Shown piece after piece: positions 1 through 9,785 of a stretch of DNA of 64,000 nucleotides (positions within the stretch are counted from its first letter, which is position 1; each line of letters starts with the position of its first letter). The notes beneath the pieces were generated by a model. The model was not told where the DNA came from. It did not search any database and worked only from the letters and a program-made list of their open reading frames with translations. A program made the position numbers and the translations under genes. The DNA comes from Streptomyces sp. CB01635 (GTDB lineage Bacteria; Actinomycetota; Actinomycetes; Streptomycetales; Streptomycetaceae): the NCBI RefSeq assembly GCF_002803065.1, contig NZ_NNBL01000001.1:1-64000 (forward strand), in the 5' to 3' direction.

Positions 1-61
1 CCTCACAGCGCCGATGGTACTGCAGGGGGGACCCTGTGGGAGAGTAGGACGCCGCCGAACT
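1..61 (+). rRNA. rrf: 5S ribosomal RNA, 3' part
   Basis: The first bases read as the 3' half of an actinobacterial 5S rRNA, including the GATGGTACTGC segment and the closing CCGCCGAAC that pairs with the (missing) 5' end. The 5' half and the rest of the rrn operon lie outside the window. The exact 3' end is set by similarity and could differ by one or two bases. Confidence 0.88.
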
Positions 62-70
62 CCTTTTATA

Positions 71-112
71 GAGCTGGTCCCCGAACTTCGGTTCAGGGAC
101 CAGCTCTTTTTT
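71..112 (+). terminator. Rho-independent terminator of the rRNA operon
   Basis: GAGCTGGTCCC (71-81) pairs with GGGACCAGCTC (96-106). The helix continues through GAAC/GTTC around a C(TTCG)G tetraloop (86-91), and six T residues follow. This is a textbook intrinsic terminator directly after the 5S gene. Confidence 0.95.
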
Positions 113-159
113 GTTTTGCGTCACTTGGCGTTCACGTTGCGCAGCCAACATCCCGTGTC

Positions 160-837
160 ATGGGGACAGTTGCAATGCTGAGGGCCGCCGGTATCGGAAC
201 CGGTGACGAGGTCATCGTGCCCGCCTACGGAAACGTCGAGGTCGCGGAGGCCGTCGAACTGGCGGGAGCCAGGCCCGTGTTCGCGGACATAGACCCGGAC
301 ACATACTGCCTCGCCCCCGCTTCGGTCGAGGCCGGCGTCAGCGCACACACCGCGGCGATCATCGCCGTACACCGCTTCGGGCAGCCGGCCGATGTGGCGC
401 GGCTTCGGCAGATCGGTGGGCGGCGCGGGCTGCTCGTCCTGGAGCAGGGCGAGTCGGAGCAGCCGCACGACGGGCTCGCCGAGCGGCGGGCGCACGCCGG
501 CTATCTGAACGCGCGGCTCAGCGGCGTACGGACACCCGCCGGGAGTGAGCGGCACACCTACCAGCAGTACGTCGTCCGGGTGCCCGGCAACGGGCGGCCC
601 GACCGTGACGCGTTCGCGCATGCCGTGCGGGCCAGGGGAATTGAGTGTCGCGTGCCGGTGAAGACGCCCGTGCACCGGTTGCCGCGGTTCCGGCGTGACG
701 TCGCGCTGCCGGAGACCGAGCGGGCCGCCGACGAGACTCTTGCGCTGCCCGTCAGTGCCACGCTGTCGCGGCGCGAGCTGCAGAAGGTCGTCTCCGCATG
801 CAATGCGCTCGGCGGGCTGCTGCAGCCTGCTTTCTGA
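160..837 (+). CDS. Short DegT/DnrJ/EryC1/StrS aminotransferase-fold protein lacking the PLP lysine region
   Basis: The 225-residue product matches the DegT/StrS sugar aminotransferase family at both ends: GIGTGDEVIVPAYGNVEVAEAV and the following ARPVFADIDPDTY near the N-terminus, and HTYQQYVVRVPG then PVKTPVHRLP with a PETERAADETLALPVS-like tail. Family members are about 370 residues. The middle, which carries the phosphate-binding loop and the Schiff-base lysine, is absent; at the point where it should be, the chain runs from LVLEQGESE almost directly to YLNARLSGVRTP. The N-terminal helix is also short, and the reading frame stays open upstream of the ATG without another start codon. It sits alone between an rRNA terminator and tRNA-Thr. 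Catalysis by the usual PLP mechanism looks impossible. I recall similarly short versions in other streptomycetes, so it may be a conserved non-catalytic protein rather than fresh decay. Confidence 0.72.
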   Translation: MGTVAMLRAAGIGTGDEVIVPAYGNVEVAEAVELAGARPVFADIDPDTYCLAPASVEAGVSAHTAAIIAVHRFGQPADVARLRQIGGRRGLLVLEQGESEQPHDGLAERRAHAGYLNARLSGVRTPAGSERHTYQQYVVRVPGNGRPDRDAFAHAVRARGIECRVPVKTPVHRLPRFRRDVALPETERAADETLALPVSATLSRRELQKVVSACNALGGLLQPAF

Positions 838-853
838 CGCGCAGGCGGGGCGG

Positions 854-882
854 TTCGAACCGAGCTGAAGTTCGGGTATGCT
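854..882 (+). promoter_or_regulatory. Possible promoter of tRNA-Thr
   Basis: TTCGAA (854-859) and TATGCT (877-882) are separated by 17 bases, about 40 bases before the mature tRNA. The -35 element is a weak match to TTGACA. Assigned by inspection only. Confidence 0.35.
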
Positions 883-922
883 TAATTCCGTTGCTGCGGG
901 GGAAAGCCCGGGAAAGCAACAG

Positions 923-995
923 GCCCCTATAGCTCAGTCGGTAGAGCGTCTCCATGGTAAGGAGAAGGTCAGCGGTTCGATTCCGCTTGGGGGCT
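923..995 (+). tRNA. tRNA-Thr (anticodon GGT)
   Basis: The sequence folds as a complete cloverleaf: acceptor GCCCCTA with TGGGGGC, a D arm containing GCTCAGTCGGTAGAGC, an anticodon stem TCTCC/GGAGA enclosing ATGGTAA (anticodon GGT), and a T arm AGCGG-TTCGATT-CCGCT. CCA is not encoded, which is common for streptomycete tRNAs. A terminator follows within ten bases. Confidence 0.95.
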
Positions 996-1002
996 CAGAC
1001 AT

Positions 1003-1035
1003 AAAGGCCTCCGCCCTTTCGGGCGGGGGCCTTTT
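1003..1035 (+). terminator. Terminator between tRNA-Thr and osaC
   Basis: AAAGGCCTCCGCCC, loop tttc, then GGGCGGGGGCCTTTT. The A-run and T-run flank the helix symmetrically, so it can end transcription of both the tRNA and the convergent gene to its right. Confidence 0.9.
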
Positions 1036-1047
1036 GCGTTGGGGCTC

Positions 1048-3726
1048 TCAGTCCTTCTGGAGTTCCGGGACACGCATCGTCAGGATGGCCATGTCATCCG
1101 AAGGGGCGTCAGACGCGAAACGCTCGACCGCGCGCATGATGCGGGCCGCCACGGCGCCGGCCGTCAGGCCCGTACAGGTCGTCAGGACGTCCGCCAGGCC
1201 GTCGTCGCCGAGCATGCGGGTGCCTTCGCGGCGCTCGGTGATGCCGTCCGTGACGCAGAGGAGGACGTCGCCCGGGTCGAGCGTCATCGTCTGCTCGTAG
1301 AGCTCCAGGTCCTCCATGACGCCGAGGAGCGGCTGCGGCTCCGCGTACGGTTCGACCGTGCCGTCCTGGCGCAGGCGCAGGGGGAGCGGGTGGCCGGCGC
1401 AAACCATCTTCAGGACCGCCGAGCCGTCCTCCTGCGGCCACAACTCGCCGTAGAGGAGCGTGAGGAAGCGGCTGCGGGCGCCCTCGTCGAGGATCGCGGC
1501 GTTCAGACGCTCCAGGACCGCGGGGCCGCCGAAGCCCTCGCGGGCCAGGAGACGCAGGGCGTGACGGGCCAGGCCGGTCACTGCCGCGGCCTCGGGTCCC
1601 GTACCGCAGACGTCGCCGATGGCGAAGCCGTAGGCGCCGTCGCGGATCGGGAACAGGTCGTAGAAGTCGCCGCCCACCTCGTTGCCCTCGCCGGCCGCGC
1701 GGTAGATGACCTCTACCTCGACGCCCGGGATGTGCGGGAGCTCCGGTGGGAGCAGGCTTCGCTGGAGGGACTGGCTGATGGCCATGCGCTCCGAGTAGAG
1801 GCGCGCGTTGTCCAGGGCGAGCGCGGCACGGCGGCTCAAGTCCTCGGCCAGTTCCAGGATTTCCTGGCGGAAGTGTTCGTCGGACGGCTTGCCGAGCGTG
1901 AGCATGCCGATGACGCGGTTGCGGGCGACCAGGGGGAGAACGACCGTCTCGCCGCCGACCGCGGAGGCCGTCGCGAGGGTCGTGCCGATGCCCGAGCTGA
2001 CGCTCGTCGGTGCGCCGAGGCCGAGGCTGCGCTTGGACGTCCGTAGAGCCGCCTGGTGGGCCGCCTCGGCGGGCGCCGCCCAGACGCGGGCTCCGGGAGT
2101 GGGGACCGGGTCGGGCGGGGCGATCTTGGAGAGGAGCGCCTTGAGGCCGTCGATGCGCTCCTCGTCCTCGTGCAGGACGTACGAGAGGTACGGCTCCGAG
2201 GACTGGTCGGCGATCGTGTAGACGGCGCACCAGGTGGCGAGCGTCGGGACCGTCATCTGGGCCATCAGGGCCAGGGTCTGGTCGCGGTCGAGGGTGCCGG
2301 CGAGGAGGTCGGAGGCCTCGACGAGGAAGCTGAGGGAGCCGCGGCGGAGCTTTTCGAGCTCGCCGAGGCGGGCCGACTCGACGGCCAGTGCGATGCGGTC
2401 GGCAGCGAACTGGAGGCGCAGTGCCTCCTCGTTCGAGTACCGGTCGGGTGCCTCGGCTGCGACGCCGAGGGAGCCGGTGAGGCGGCCCTCGACCTTGAGC
2501 GGGACCGTGACGACCGAGCGCATGCCTGTTCCGTTGAGGAGCGGGACGGCGCCGGGGACGACCGTGAGGTCCTCGTGGACGGCCGGCATGCGGGCCGAGC
2601 CGTAGCGGCCGGGGCCCACCTCCACGGGGACGCGGGCGAAGCGCTGGCGGGCCGAGGGCAGGCCTGTGGAGGCGCGGACCTCCAGTTCGGTCTCGTCGTC
2701 CGTCGCGAGCAGCAGGAAGGCGGAGTCGCCGTCGAGCATGTCGCGGGCGCGTTCGACCGTGCGCTGGAGCAGGCCGTCGAGGTCGTCGGGGGCGGGTGAG
2801 CCGATGAAGACCTGGAACGGGTCGGACGCGTTGCCCTCGGACAGAGTCCCGCTCTCCGAGGTGGTCTGGCCGCGCAGCGGGGTCTGGAGGACGGCGCGCT
2901 CGTGGTCGCGTACGAGGAGGCAGACCGTGGAGGGATCGCCGTCGGCGTCGCGGACGCGGAGGTGGGACGCGTAGACGGGCGTCACGCGGCCGTTGGCGCC
3001 GCGGATGCCGTAACTGCCCTCCCAGCGCGAGAACTGCAGCGCGTCGGCGATCCCCGTGCTCGTGCCGGGGGTGTGCGGCCAGGCCGCGAAGTCGGTGAGG
3101 GGTTTGCCGACGACCTGTTCGGCGACATATCCGAACAGGTGCTCCGCGTCCTCGCTCCAGGCGGCGACGGCTCCCGTGCGGTCGATCTGGACGACGGCGA
3201 CCCGGACTCTGCCGTCGGCCAGCGGAAGGAGGTCGGTGGGGAGCGCGGGGCCCGCGGTGCGGGTGCCTACCGAACGCTGGGGAAGGGCGAGTTGGAACCA
3301 GACGAGTTTGTGCGTCGGCGTGTAGTCGACGCCCCAGCGGGTGGCGAGGGCGGCGCAGAGCTGGAGGCCGCGGCCGCCCTCGCGGTCGGGGCTGCCCATG
3401 TTGATCGCGGCCTGCTGGAGCGGGATCTCGCGTTCCGGGTAGCGGTCGGCGACCTCGATGCGTACGCCGTCGTCGGTGCGCAGGCACAGGACCTCCGCGG
3501 AGGTGCCGGCGTGCACCACGGCGTTCGTCACGAGCTCGCTGGTCAGGACGACCGCGTCGTCGATGATGTCGGGGAAGCCCCACCCCTGGAGGGTGTCGCG
3601 CACAAAGGCGCGGGCGGTCGCGACGGACCGCCCGACGGGGTCGAAGGTGGCAGCCGCGCGCGCGGTGATCACAGAACTCCCTGTATCAGTCGTACAAGTC
3701 TCGACGCCCATGTCTCCCGAACTCAT
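1048..3726 (-). CDS. osaC: OsaC-like multidomain SigB regulator (RsbW-type kinase, PAS, two GAF, PP2C/SpoIIE phosphatase)
   Basis: Domains in order, from the chosen start: an RsbW/anti-sigma HATPase domain (about residues 20-135, N-box ELVTNAVVHA, GRGLQL), a PAS domain (about 165-280, containing GYVAEQVVGKPL), a GAF domain (about 310-450), a second divergent GAF (about 455-620), and a C-terminal SpoIIE/RsbU phosphatase (about 640-890) with GGDFYD, GDVCGTGPEAA, TDGITE and SDDMAILT. The position next to osaA/osaB and this architecture match S. coelicolor OsaC, which is known to interact with the osmotic-stress sigma factor SigB and helps return its activity to baseline after osmotic shock. The start is uncertain: ATG 3726 has a GGAGGG stretch upstream at long spacing, ATG 3711 and ATG 3807 are also in frame, and GTG 3672 has a well-placed GGGAG. 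All versions keep the first domain. It is transcribed divergently from osaA. Confidence 0.88.
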   Translation of the reverse strand: MSSGDMGVETCTTDTGSSVITARAAATFDPVGRSVATARAFVRDTLQGWGFPDIIDDAVVLTSELVTNAVVHAGTSAEVLCLRTDDGVRIEVADRYPEREIPLQQAAINMGSPDREGGRGLQLCAALATRWGVDYTPTHKLVWFQLALPQRSVGTRTAGPALPTDLLPLADGRVRVAVVQIDRTGAVAAWSEDAEHLFGYVAEQVVGKPLTDFAAWPHTPGTSTGIADALQFSRWEGSYGIRGANGRVTPVYASHLRVRDADGDPSTVCLLVRDHERAVLQTPLRGQTTSESGTLSEGNASDPFQVFIGSPAPDDLDGLLQRTVERARDMLDGDSAFLLLATDDETELEVRASTGLPSARQRFARVPVEVGPGRYGSARMPAVHEDLTVVPGAVPLLNGTGMRSVVTVPLKVEGRLTGSLGVAAEAPDRYSNEEALRLQFAADRIALAVESARLGELEKLRRGSLSFLVEASDLLAGTLDRDQTLALMAQMTVPTLATWCAVYTIADQSSEPYLSYVLHEDEERIDGLKALLSKIAPPDPVPTPGARVWAAPAEAAHQAALRTSKRSLGLGAPTSVSSGIGTTLATASAVGGETVVLPLVARNRVIGMLTLGKPSDEHFRQEILELAEDLSRRAALALDNARLYSERMAISQSLQRSLLPPELPHIPGVEVEVIYRAAGEGNEVGGDFYDLFPIRDGAYGFAIGDVCGTGPEAAAVTGLARHALRLLAREGFGGPAVLERLNAAILDEGARSRFLTLLYGELWPQEDGSAVLKMVCAGHPLPLRLRQDGTVEPYAEPQPLLGVMEDLELYEQTMTLDPGDVLLCVTDGITERREGTRMLGDDGLADVLTTCTGLTAGAVAARIMRAVERFASDAPSDDMAILTMRVPELQKD

Positions 3727-3809
3727 GGCGCGGCCGCCCCCTCCGATGCCCGTCGTCCTCGTGCCACCGCCCTGGCCGGGCGGACCGGGGTGGGTGGACA
3801 GCCGCATGC

Positions 3810-3824
3810 AAGGTTACTTACCTT
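3810..3824. promoter_or_regulatory. 15-bp palindrome in the osaC-osaA divergent region
   Basis: AAGGT-tactt-ACCTT is a perfect 5-bp inverted repeat lying 84-98 bases upstream of the chosen osaC start and 174 bases before osaA. It could be an operator; no protein can be named. It only loosely resembles a DtxR/DmdR iron box. Confidence 0.25.
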
Positions 3825-3997
3825 CGCCGTCCATGCGGATGCCGGTCGCGAGTGTTTCCGCCCGGAGGGTGTGCGGACGGTGTGCGAAGCTGCCGAACTG
3901 TTATGGCCTGGTTCTGCCATGGTGAAACACTGGGCAGGCTTCCGAAGAGAACCCGAGCAATCCGAGCAGTACGGCCGACCCTTGCGGGAGGGACACA

Positions 3998-6900
3998 GTG
4001 GAGTCTGGCGCAGCGTCGCGAGGCACGAATACGCGCGCAAAGGGCGGACAGTCCCTGGCGAAACAGCGTAAACCGCGCAATGGGACCACAGCGGTGGACA
4101 CCGCTGCCCTGAACAGACTGCTCGCCGGGCTTGTGGCGATGCGGGACGGCAACTTCCGCAAGCGGCTCACGGTGTCGGGCGACGGCCTCATGACCGAGAT
4201 CGCGGCGGTCTTCAACGAGGTCGCGGACCGGAATCTGCACCTCACCGGCGAGCTGTCGCGGGTGCGGCGGATGGTCGGGCGTGAGGGAAAGCTCACTGAA
4301 CGGCTCGAGACGGGCGCCTGTGAGGGCTCGTGGGCCGCGGCGATCAACGCCTCGAACGCCCTGGTCGACGACCTCGTACGCCCGGTCTCCGAGGTCGGAC
4401 GGGTGCTCACGGCGGTCGCGGAGGGCGATCTGTCGCCGCGCATGGAGCTGCGCTCGCAGGTGCCGGACGGCAATGGCCATCCGCTGCGGGGCGAGTTCCT
4501 CAAGGTCGGGCGCACCGTCAACAACCTGGTGGACCAGCTGTCGACGTTCACCGACGAGGTCACACGGGTGGCCAGTGAGGTGGGCACGGAGGGAAAGCTG
4601 GGCGGTCAGGCCCGGGTGCGCGGTATGTCTGGTTCGTGGAAGGATCTCACGGATTCGGTCAACACCATGGCGTACCGGCTGACAGCTCAGGTGCGTGACA
4701 TTGCTCTCGTGACGACCGCGGTGGCGAAGGGCGATCTGTCCCGGAAGGTCACGGTTCACGTCGCGGGCGAGATGCTCGAGCTGAAGAACACCGTCAACAC
4801 GATGGTGGACCAGCTGTCGTCCTTCTCGTCCGAAGTGACCCGGGTGGCCCGCGAGGTGGGCACGGAGGGCGAGCTCGGCGGTCAGGCGCAGGTGCCGGGT
4901 GTGGCGGGTGTGTGGAAGGACCTCACCGATTCCGTAAATCTTATGGCCGGCAACCTGACGGCCCAGGTGCGTGGGATCGCGCAGGTCACGACGGCGGTCG
5001 CCAACGGTGATCTGTCGCAGAAGGTGACGGTGTCGGCACGCGGCGAGGTCGCCCAACTCGCCGAGACGATCAACCAGATGACCGAGACGCTGCGCACGTT
5101 CGCCGACGAGGTCACGCGCGTGGCCAACGAGGTCGGTGCGGAAGGGCAGCTCGGCGGCCAGGCGAATGTGCCGGGTGCGGCGGGAACGTGGAAGGACCTC
5201 ACCGATTCGGTGAACACGGTCTTCCGGAATCTGACCACTCAGGTGCGCGACATCGCGACCGTCACGACGGCGGTGGCGAACGGTGATCTCTCGCAGAAGG
5301 TGACCGTCGATGTCGCCGGCGAGATGCTCGAACTGAAGAACACCGTCAACACGATGGTCGATCAGCTCTCCGCGTTCGGCTCGGAAGTCACGCGCGTGGC
5401 GCGGGAGATCGGTGTCGAGGGTGAGCTGGGCGGCCAGGCGCACGTCCAGGGCGCGGCCGGTACGTGGAAGGACCTGACGGACTCCGTCAACACCGCCTTC
5501 CGCAACCTGACGGGCCAGGTCCGCAACATCGCGCAGGTGACGACGGCGGTGGCCAACGGCGACCTGTCGCAGAAGGTCACCGTCGACGTGTCCGGCGAGA
5601 TGCTCCAGCTGAAGAACACCGTGAACACGATGGTGGACCAGCTGTCCTCGTTCGCCGACCAGGTGACGCGCATGGCGCGCGACGTGGGCACCGAGGGCCG
5701 GCTTGGCGGTCAGGCGCGCGTGGACGGCGTGTCCGGCACCTGGAAGGAACTCACCGACTCCGTCAACTTCATGGCGGGGAACCTGACTTCGCAGGTGCGC
5801 CAGATCGCACAGGTGACCACGGCGGTGGCGCGGGGTGATCTGTCGCAGAAGATCGACGTGGACGCGCGCGGCGAGATCCTCGAACTCAAGAACACCATCA
5901 ACACGATGGTCGACCAGCTCTCCGCGTTCGCCGACCAGGTGACCCGGGTGGCCCGTGAGGTGGGTACGGAGGGCCGGCTCGGCGGGCAGGCGCAGGTGCC
6001 CGGCGTCGCCGGTGTGTGGCGCGACCTGACCGACTCCGTGAACGGCATGGCCGGCAACCTCACCGCCCAGGTGCGCAACATCGCGCAGGTCGCCACGGCG
6101 GTGGCGCGCGGTGACCTGTCGCAGAAGATCGACGTGGACGCGCGCGGCGAGATCCTGGAGCTGAAGAACACCCTCAACACGATGGTGGACCAGCTCTCGA
6201 ACTTCGCCGAGCAGGTCACGCGGGTCTCCCGCGAGGTGGGTACGGAGGGCATCCTCGGCGGGCAGGCCGAGGTCCAGGGTGTCTCCGGCACCTGGAAGGA
6301 CCTCACGCAGTCCGTGAACGGCATGGCCAACAACCTGACCCTTCAGGTGCGCAACATCGCCGAGGTCACCACGGCCGTCGCGCGGGGCGACCTGTCCAAG
6401 AAGATCACCGTCGACGCGAAGGGCGAGATCCTCGAACTCGTCACGACCGTCAACACGATGGTGGACCAGCTGTCGTCGTTCGCCGAGCAGGTGACCCGCG
6501 TGGCCCGTGAGGTGGGTACGGAGGGCCAGCTGGGCGGCCAGGCGCGCGTTCGGGGCGTCACGGGCATCTGGAAGGACCTCAGCGACAACGTCAACCTGAT
6601 GGCCAACAACCTGACCAGCCAGGTGCGCAACATCTCGCAGGTCGCGACGGCCGTCGCCAACGGAGACCTCACCAAGAAGGTCACGGTCGAGGCGCGCGGT
6701 GAGGTCGCGCAGCTCGCCGACACGGTCAACACCATGGTGACGACGCTGAGTTCGTTCGCCGACCAGGTGACCCGGGTGGCCCGCGAGGTGGGCACCGACG
6801 GCATCCTCGGCGGGCAGGCCCGCGTACCGGGAGTCTCCGGTACGTGGAAGGACCTCACCGAGTCCGTGAACGGCATGGCGTCGAACCTGACCGGACAGGT

Positions 6901-9511
6901 CCGCAACATCGCGATGGTCACGACCGCCATCGCCAAGGGCGACCTGACCAAGAAGATCGACATCGACGCCCGCGGCGAGATCCTCGAACTCAAGACGACC
7001 ATCAACACGATGGTCGACCAGCTGTCGTCGTTCGCCGAGCAGGTGACCCGTGTCGCCCGTGAGGTGGGTACGGAGGGCCAGCTGGGCGGCCAGGCGCGCG
7101 TGCGCGACGTCGACGGCACCTGGCGCGACCTGACCGAGTCCGTGAACGAGATGGCCGGGAACCTGACCCGTCAGGTGCGCGCCATCGCGGCCGTCGCCAC
7201 GGCGGTGACCCGCGGCGACCTGAACCTCAAGATCGACGTCGACGCGGCGGGCGAGATCCAGGTCCTCCAGGACAACATCAACAAGATGATCTCCAACCTG
7301 CGCGACACCACGATCGCCAACGAGGAGCAGGACTGGCTGAAGGGCAACCTGGCGCGCATCTCCGGCCTCATGCAGGGCCGCCGCGACCTCGAGGACGTGG
7401 CCTCGCTGATCATGAGCGAGCTGACGCCGGTCGTCTCCGCCCAGCACGGCGCGTTCTTCCTGGCGCTGCCGACGGACGAGGCCGAGGCCGGTGGCGCGCC
7501 CGAGGACGCGTACGAGCTGCGCATGCTCGGCAGTTACGGCTACTCGATGGGGTCCATGCCGACGTCCTTCCGGCCCGGTGAGACGCTGATCGGGACCGCG
7601 GCCCAGGAGAGGCGCGCGATCCTCGTGGAGAACGTGCCGCAGGGCTATCTGAAGATCGCTTCCGGGCTCGGGGAGGCGCCGCCCGCACATGTCATCGTGC
7701 TGCCGGTGCTCTTCGAGGGGACGGTCCTCGGTGTGATCGAGCTGGCGACGTTCCAGCCGTTCACGCAGATCCAGAAGGACTTCCTGAACCAGATCGCCGA
7801 GATGATCGCGACGAGCGTGAACACCATTTCCGTCAATACGAAGACGGAGGTGCTGCTCAAGCAGTCGCAGGAGCTCACCGAGCAACTGCGCGAGCGTTCC
7901 GCCGAGTTGGAGAACCGGCAGAAGGCGCTCCAGGCGTCCAACGCGGAGCTGGAGGAGAAGGCCGAGCTGCTCGCCCAGCAGAACCGCGACATCGAGGTCA
8001 AAAACACCGAGATCGAAGAGGCCAGGCAGGTCCTGGAGGAGCGCGCCGAGCAGCTCGCGGTCTCCATGCGGTACAAGTCCGAGTTCCTGGCGAACATGTC
8101 GCACGAGCTGCGTACGCCGCTCAACTCCCTGCTGATTCTGGCCAAGTTGCTCGCCGACAACGCGGACTCGAACCTGACCCCGAAGCAGGTCGAGTTCGCC
8201 GAGACGATCCATGGCGCCGGCTCCGACCTGCTCCAGCTGATCAACGACATCCTCGACCTGTCGAAGGTCGAGGCGGGCAAGATGGACGTGTCGCCGACCC
8301 GCATCGCTCTGGTGCAACTCGTCGACTACGTAGAGGCCACTTTCCGCCCGCTGACCGCCGAGAAGGGCCTCGACTTCTCCGTACGGGTCTCTCCCGAACT
8401 GCCCGCGACGCTCCACACGGACGAACAGCGCCTGCTCCAGGTGCTGCGCAACCTGCTGTCCAACGCGGTCAAGTTCACCGACTCCGGAGCCGTCGAACTG
8501 GTCATCAGGCCGGCGGGCGCGGACGTGCCCAACGCCATCCGTGAGCAGCTCCTCGAGGCGGGCTCCCTGCGGGAGGCGGACGGCGACCTGATCGCCTTCT
8601 CCGTGACCGACACCGGCATCGGCATCGCGGCCAGCAAGATGCGGGTGATCTTCGAGGCGTTCAAGCAGGCCGACGGGACGACGAGCCGCAAGTACGGCGG
8701 TACGGGTCTCGGCCTGTCCATCAGCCGTGAGATCGCGCGGCTCCTCGGCGGTGAGATCCACGCGCAGAGCGAGCCGGGCCGTGGTTCCACGTTCACGCTG
8801 TACATGCCGCTGCACGCGAGCGAACTGCCGCCGCAGGGCTACCCGCAGCTCGCTCCGTCCATCGAGCCGGGGATGTACGCCGTGCCGATGGAGGGTGCCA
8901 TGCCGACCGAGGCGTCGATGCCGCCGGAGGTCAGGTCGTACCAGGACACCCAGCACGGTCCCGCCGCGCTCTTCAGGCGGCGCCGCAAGCAGGTGGCCGC
9001 GCCCGAACAGCGGCCGGCGCTGCCGGGACAGCCCGAGCAGCAGGCACCGGTGGCACCCTCGCAGGACCGTGCCCAGGAGCAGTGGGCGGGGACCGGACAG
9101 GAAGGGGCGCCGCAGGAGCGACGCACGTTCCTCTTCGGTGGCGAGAAAGTGCTCATCGTCGACGACGACATCCGTAACGTCTTCGCGCTCACCAGCGTCC
9201 TGGAGCAGCACGGTCTGTCCGTGCTGTACGCCGAGAACGGCCGGGAGGGGATCGAGGTCCTCGAACAGCACGACGACGTGACGGTCGTCCTGATGGACAT
9301 CATGATGCCGGAGATGGACGGCTACGCGACGACGACGGCGATCCGCAGGATGCCGCAGTTCGCCGGGCTGCCGATCATCGCGCTCACGGCGAAGGCGATG
9401 AAGGGCGACAGGGAGAAGGCCATCGAGTCCGGGGCCTCCGACTACGTCACGAAGCCGGTCGATCCGGATCACCTGCTTACGGTGATGGAGCAGTGGATGC
9501 GCGGGGAGTGA
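3998..9511 (+). CDS. osaA: OsaA-like hybrid histidine kinase with a HAMP array, GAF, HisKA, HATPase and receiver
   Basis: This 1,837-residue protein has no evident membrane segment, so it is probably cytoplasmic. Residues of about 30-1105 are a chain of HAMP units, the last ten nearly identical in length (92 residues) with recurring [32 protein letters not shown] and [13 protein letters not shown] domain (about 1130-1285), a coiled coil (about 1290-1360), HisKA with [11 protein letters not shown] (His1369), HATPase_c ([23 protein letters not shown]) and a C-terminal receiver (VDDD, phospho-acceptor Asp1767 in [10 protein letters not shown], late KPVD) follow. GTG 3998 is preceded by GGGAGGGA at correct spacing. 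Gene order identifies it as the orphan-style hybrid kinase OsaA that partners OsaB in osmoadaptation of S. coelicolor. The gene order and domain set make the assignment strong; the signal sensed is not visible. Confidence 0.93.
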   Translation: MESGAASRGTNTRAKGGQSLAKQRKPRNGTTAVDTAALNRLLAGLVAMRDGNFRKRLTVSGDGLMTEIAAVFNEVADRNLHLTGELSRVRRMVGREGKLTERLETGACEGSWAAAINASNALVDDLVRPVSEVGRVLTAVAEGDLSPRMELRSQVPDGNGHPLRGEFLKVGRTVNNLVDQLSTFTDEVTRVASEVGTEGKLGGQARVRGMSGSWKDLTDSVNTMAYRLTAQVRDIALVTTAVAKGDLSRKVTVHVAGEMLELKNTVNTMVDQLSSFSSEVTRVAREVGTEGELGGQAQVPGVAGVWKDLTDSVNLMAGNLTAQVRGIAQVTTAVANGDLSQKVTVSARGEVAQLAETINQMTETLRTFADEVTRVANEVGAEGQLGGQANVPGAAGTWKDLTDSVNTVFRNLTTQVRDIATVTTAVANGDLSQKVTVDVAGEMLELKNTVNTMVDQLSAFGSEVTRVAREIGVEGELGGQAHVQGAAGTWKDLTDSVNTAFRNLTGQVRNIAQVTTAVANGDLSQKVTVDVSGEMLQLKNTVNTMVDQLSSFADQVTRMARDVGTEGRLGGQARVDGVSGTWKELTDSVNFMAGNLTSQVRQIAQVTTAVARGDLSQKIDVDARGEILELKNTINTMVDQLSAFADQVTRVAREVGTEGRLGGQAQVPGVAGVWRDLTDSVNGMAGNLTAQVRNIAQVATAVARGDLSQKIDVDARGEILELKNTLNTMVDQLSNFAEQVTRVSREVGTEGILGGQAEVQGVSGTWKDLTQSVNGMANNLTLQVRNIAEVTTAVARGDLSKKITVDAKGEILELVTTVNTMVDQLSSFAEQVTRVAREVGTEGQLGGQARVRGVTGIWKDLSDNVNLMANNLTSQVRNISQVATAVANGDLTKKVTVEARGEVAQLADTVNTMVTTLSSFADQVTRVAREVGTDGILGGQARVPGVSGTWKDLTESVNGMASNLTGQVRNIAMVTTAIAKGDLTKKIDIDARGEILELKTTINTMVDQLSSFAEQVTRVAREVGTEGQLGGQARVRDVDGTWRDLTESVNEMAGNLTRQVRAIAAVATAVTRGDLNLKIDVDAAGEIQVLQDNINKMISNLRDTTIANEEQDWLKGNLARISGLMQGRRDLEDVASLIMSELTPVVSAQHGAFFLALPTDEAEAGGAPEDAYELRMLGSYGYSMGSMPTSFRPGETLIGTAAQERRAILVENVPQGYLKIASGLGEAPPAHVIVLPVLFEGTVLGVIELATFQPFTQIQKDFLNQIAEMIATSVNTISVNTKTEVLLKQSQELTEQLRERSAELENRQKALQASNAELEEKAELLAQQNRDIEVKNTEIEEARQVLEERAEQLAVSMRYKSEFLANMSHELRTPLNSLLILAKLLADNADSNLTPKQVEFAETIHGAGSDLLQLINDILDLSKVEAGKMDVSPTRIALVQLVDYVEATFRPLTAEKGLDFSVRVSPELPATLHTDEQRLLQVLRNLLSNAVKFTDSGAVELVIRPAGADVPNAIREQLLEAGSLREADGDLIAFSVTDTGIGIAASKMRVIFEAFKQADGTTSRKYGGTGLGLSISREIARLLGGEIHAQSEPGRGSTFTLYMPLHASELPPQGYPQLAPSIEPGMYAVPMEGAMPTEASMPPEVRSYQDTQHGPAALFRRRRKQVAAPEQRPALPGQPEQQAPVAPSQDRAQEQWAGTGQEGAPQERRTFLFGGEKVLIVDDDIRNVFALTSVLEQHGLSVLYAENGREGIEVLEQHDDVTVVLMDIMMPEMDGYATTTAIRRMPQFAGLPIIALTAKAMKGDREKAIESGASDYVTKPVDPDHLLTVMEQWMRGE
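4330..7310 (+). repeat. Tandem 276-bp coding repeats (HAMP array of osaA)
   Basis: The motif encoding W(K/R)DLTDSVN recurs ten times at a fixed 276-base period (near 4637, 4913, 5189, 5465, 5741, 6017, 6293, 6569, 6845, 7121), preceded by one or two degenerate units. Neighbouring copies remain similar at DNA level, for example around TCGCAGAAG and AACACGATGGT, so the array could recombine. Confidence 0.9.
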
Positions 9512-9540
9512 CCGGGTAGGTGTGCGTTACTGAGCAGTTG

Positions 9541-9571
9541 TTGACTGAGTGTGGCCGAAGCCGTGTAGAAG
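9541..9571 (+). promoter_or_regulatory. Possible promoter in the osaA-osaB interval
   Basis: TTGACT (9541-9546) is followed by TGTAGA (17-base spacer) or TAGAAG (19-base spacer). It would give osaB its own transcript with a leader of about 200 bases. In S. coelicolor osaB is known to be osmotically induced; the sequence does not reveal which sigma factor is used here. Confidence 0.3.
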
Positions 9572-9785
9572 TGCGGTATTCGGGGAACCTTCTGGTCTCC
9601 CACTGCGTTTGTGCTACGTGCACAGTGACATCGCGGTGACAGGGTGTGGCGACAGGCGGGGTGCGGCTACCATGACCGGCACAAGGACGGGCGACGCAAG
9701 GGAGTCGCCCTCTGGGGCGGCTTCCGGAGCCGTCCCAAGTCCTGCGGACAGGGGCGGCCCCATGCCGGGGCGAGGAGGGCGGGCC

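Noticed and set aside
1..1035. Mobile element or integrase attachment at tRNA-Thr
   Set aside because: No integrase gene, direct repeats or composition shift; tRNA is followed immediately by its terminator and osaC.
3810..3824. DtxR/DmdR iron box
   Set aside because: AAGGTTACTTACCTT has the wrong half-sites and length for the 19-bp TTAGGTTAGGCTAACCTAA type consensus; listed only as an unassigned palindrome.
4330..7310. Regular 276-base repeats considered as CRISPR or satellite DNA
   Set aside because: They stay in frame and encode HAMP units; no constant 25-40-base repeats with variable spacers.
3818..9472. A 1,884-codon open frame on the strand opposite osaA
   Set aside because: It is a mirror of the HAMP array: high GC keeps the antisense frame open. 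The product is Arg/His/Val-rich with no domain and no ribosome site.
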